Shown: in pieces, positions 63,573 through 64,000 of the stretch
Position numbering within the stretch: position 1 is the first letter of the stretch
How the letters are laid out: each line of letters starts with the position of its first letter
Assembly (NCBI RefSeq): GCF_965198575.1
Contig: NZ_OZ240671.1
Location: 2,852,001 to 2,916,000 of the forward strand
Direction of reading: 5' to 3'
DNA from: Lichenicola sp965198575
GTDB taxonomy: Bacteria; Pseudomonadota; Alphaproteobacteria; Acetobacterales; Acetobacteraceae
DNA: 64,000 nt
Made by a program: the position numbers and the translations under genes
The notes under the pieces: generated by a model
Told to the model about the DNA's origin: nothing
Seen by the model: the letters and a program-made list of their open reading frames with translations, nothing else
Database searches by the model: none

Positions 63573-64000
63573 TCAGTAGGCGAGCGCGCAGCCATCCGCG
63601 CGCATCTCGCTCGCCGCCGCCCAGACCCGGTCGGCGCCGTTCATGCGATGCTCGATGCACTCGTAACGGCCGTATCCGCCATCCGACGGCGCCAGCGTCC
63701 AGCCCAGTCCGGCCAGTGCAATGCGGGTCGCCACCGGAACCCCGCTCTCCAGCCGCAGGATCCCGGTGGGCGGCAGATGCGGCTGGTCCTCGCCCATGCT
63801 CTGCGACGAGCCCTCATGGTGCCAGCGCGGACTGTCGCCGGCGGCCTGGATGTCGAGGCCGTAATCGACCCGGTTCACGATGATCTGCTGCTGACCCATC
63901 GGCTGCATGTCGCCGCCCATCACCCCGAAGCTCATCCAGGGCTGCCCGCCCTTGGTCGCGAACCCCGGAATGATCGTCTGGAACGGCCGCTTGCCAGGCT
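63573..64000 (-). CDS. Gamma-glutamyltransferase-family protein, C-terminal part (partial)
   Basis: The last 141 codons of a gene that starts beyond the right edge. The frame reads PFQTIIPGFATKGGQPWMSFGVMGGDMQPMGQQQIIVN, which is the C-terminal core of gamma-glutamyltransferases (the GxxGG/MQPQG region of the small subunit), then LDIQAAGDSPRWHHEGSS and GYGRYECIEHR. These Ntn-hydrolases transfer or hydrolyse gamma-glutamyl groups, or in some members act as acylases. The catalytic Thr is outside the window, so activity cannot be judged. Confidence 0.88.
   Translation of the reverse strand, partial: PGKRPFQTIIPGFATKGGQPWMSFGVMGGDMQPMGQQQIIVNRVDYGLDIQAAGDSPRWHHEGSSQSMGEDQPHLPPTGILRLESGVPVATRIALAGLGWTLAPSDGGYGRYECIEHRMNGADRVWAAASEMRADGCALAY

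Overview
The window is high-GC, densely packed bacterial DNA that looks like an alphaproteobacterium, most likely of the Acetobacteraceae/Rhodospirillales. This rests on content rather than a marker gene: a PurM/PurN pair with a divergent Hda-type DnaA-related ATPase, a fused CysN/CysC, a 7Fe ferredoxin FdxA beside an S4-domain protein and a MgpS/SUV3-like helicase, and frequent GTG/TTG starts. No rRNA, tRNA, CRISPR array or insertion sequence was seen. All identifications come from reading protein motifs; no database search was run.

Layout. 1-4.5 kb: 5' end of an exported solute-binding protein, a TonB-dependent receptor, and an HD-domain hydrolase divergent from a GlxA-type regulator. 4.5-12 kb: housekeeping genes (membrane protein, fdxA, S4 protein, helicase, leucyl aminopeptidase, MarR-like regulator, small exported protein). 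12-16.4 kb: surface polysaccharide genes (WecA/MraY-like transferase, FlaA1/CapD-type epimerase-dehydratase, DegT aminotransferase). 16.4-22 kb: a GGDEF protein, a thioester-reductase-like SDR, a DUF6481-like protein with no ordinary start codon, and two convergent SDRs. 22-25.7 kb: sulfate activation (cysQ-cysD-cysNC). 25.8-40.1 kb: a large divergent sugar-catabolism regulon. 40-48 kb: mixed genes including a 2-hydroxyacid dehydrogenase, an MHYT/PAS signalling protein, a chemoreceptor remnant, an ABC-F ATPase, and a lytic transglycosylase with an Ivy-like inhibitor. 48.4-58.6 kb: ndk, an MFS transporter, then purM-purN-yfhO-DUF2142 read as one chain, an unknown Ser/Pro-rich protein with a tiny upstream ORF, and hda. 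59-64 kb: a heme-binding-like protein, a large hybrid histidine kinase, and the 3' end of a gamma-glutamyltransferase.

How the genes work together. The 25.8-40.1 kb regulon reads as non-phosphorylative L-fucose catabolism. A ribose-type ABC importer and an aldose dehydrogenase of the aldo/keto reductase family lie on the + strand. A FadR-type regulator, a 2-keto-3-deoxy-L-fuconate dehydrogenase-like SDR, a fumarylacetoacetate hydrolase-family C-C hydrolase, an L-fuconate dehydratase and lutABC lie on the - strand. The pathway yields pyruvate and L-lactate, and lutABC would oxidise the lactate, which explains its placement. A Zn-alcohol dehydrogenase, a tagaturonate-reductase-like enzyme and a KDG kinase downstream of the importer suggest a second branch, perhaps for L-galactose.

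The most striking system is at 47.25-48.15 kb: an SLT-type peptidoglycan transglycosylase with no signal peptide, overlapping by 4 bp an exported protein that carries the Ivy lysozyme-inhibitor loop CRPHDC. This layout fits an interbacterial effector-immunity pair. A second unexplained unit is the 41-aa plus 432-aa pair at 56.0-57.5 kb between purM and hda.
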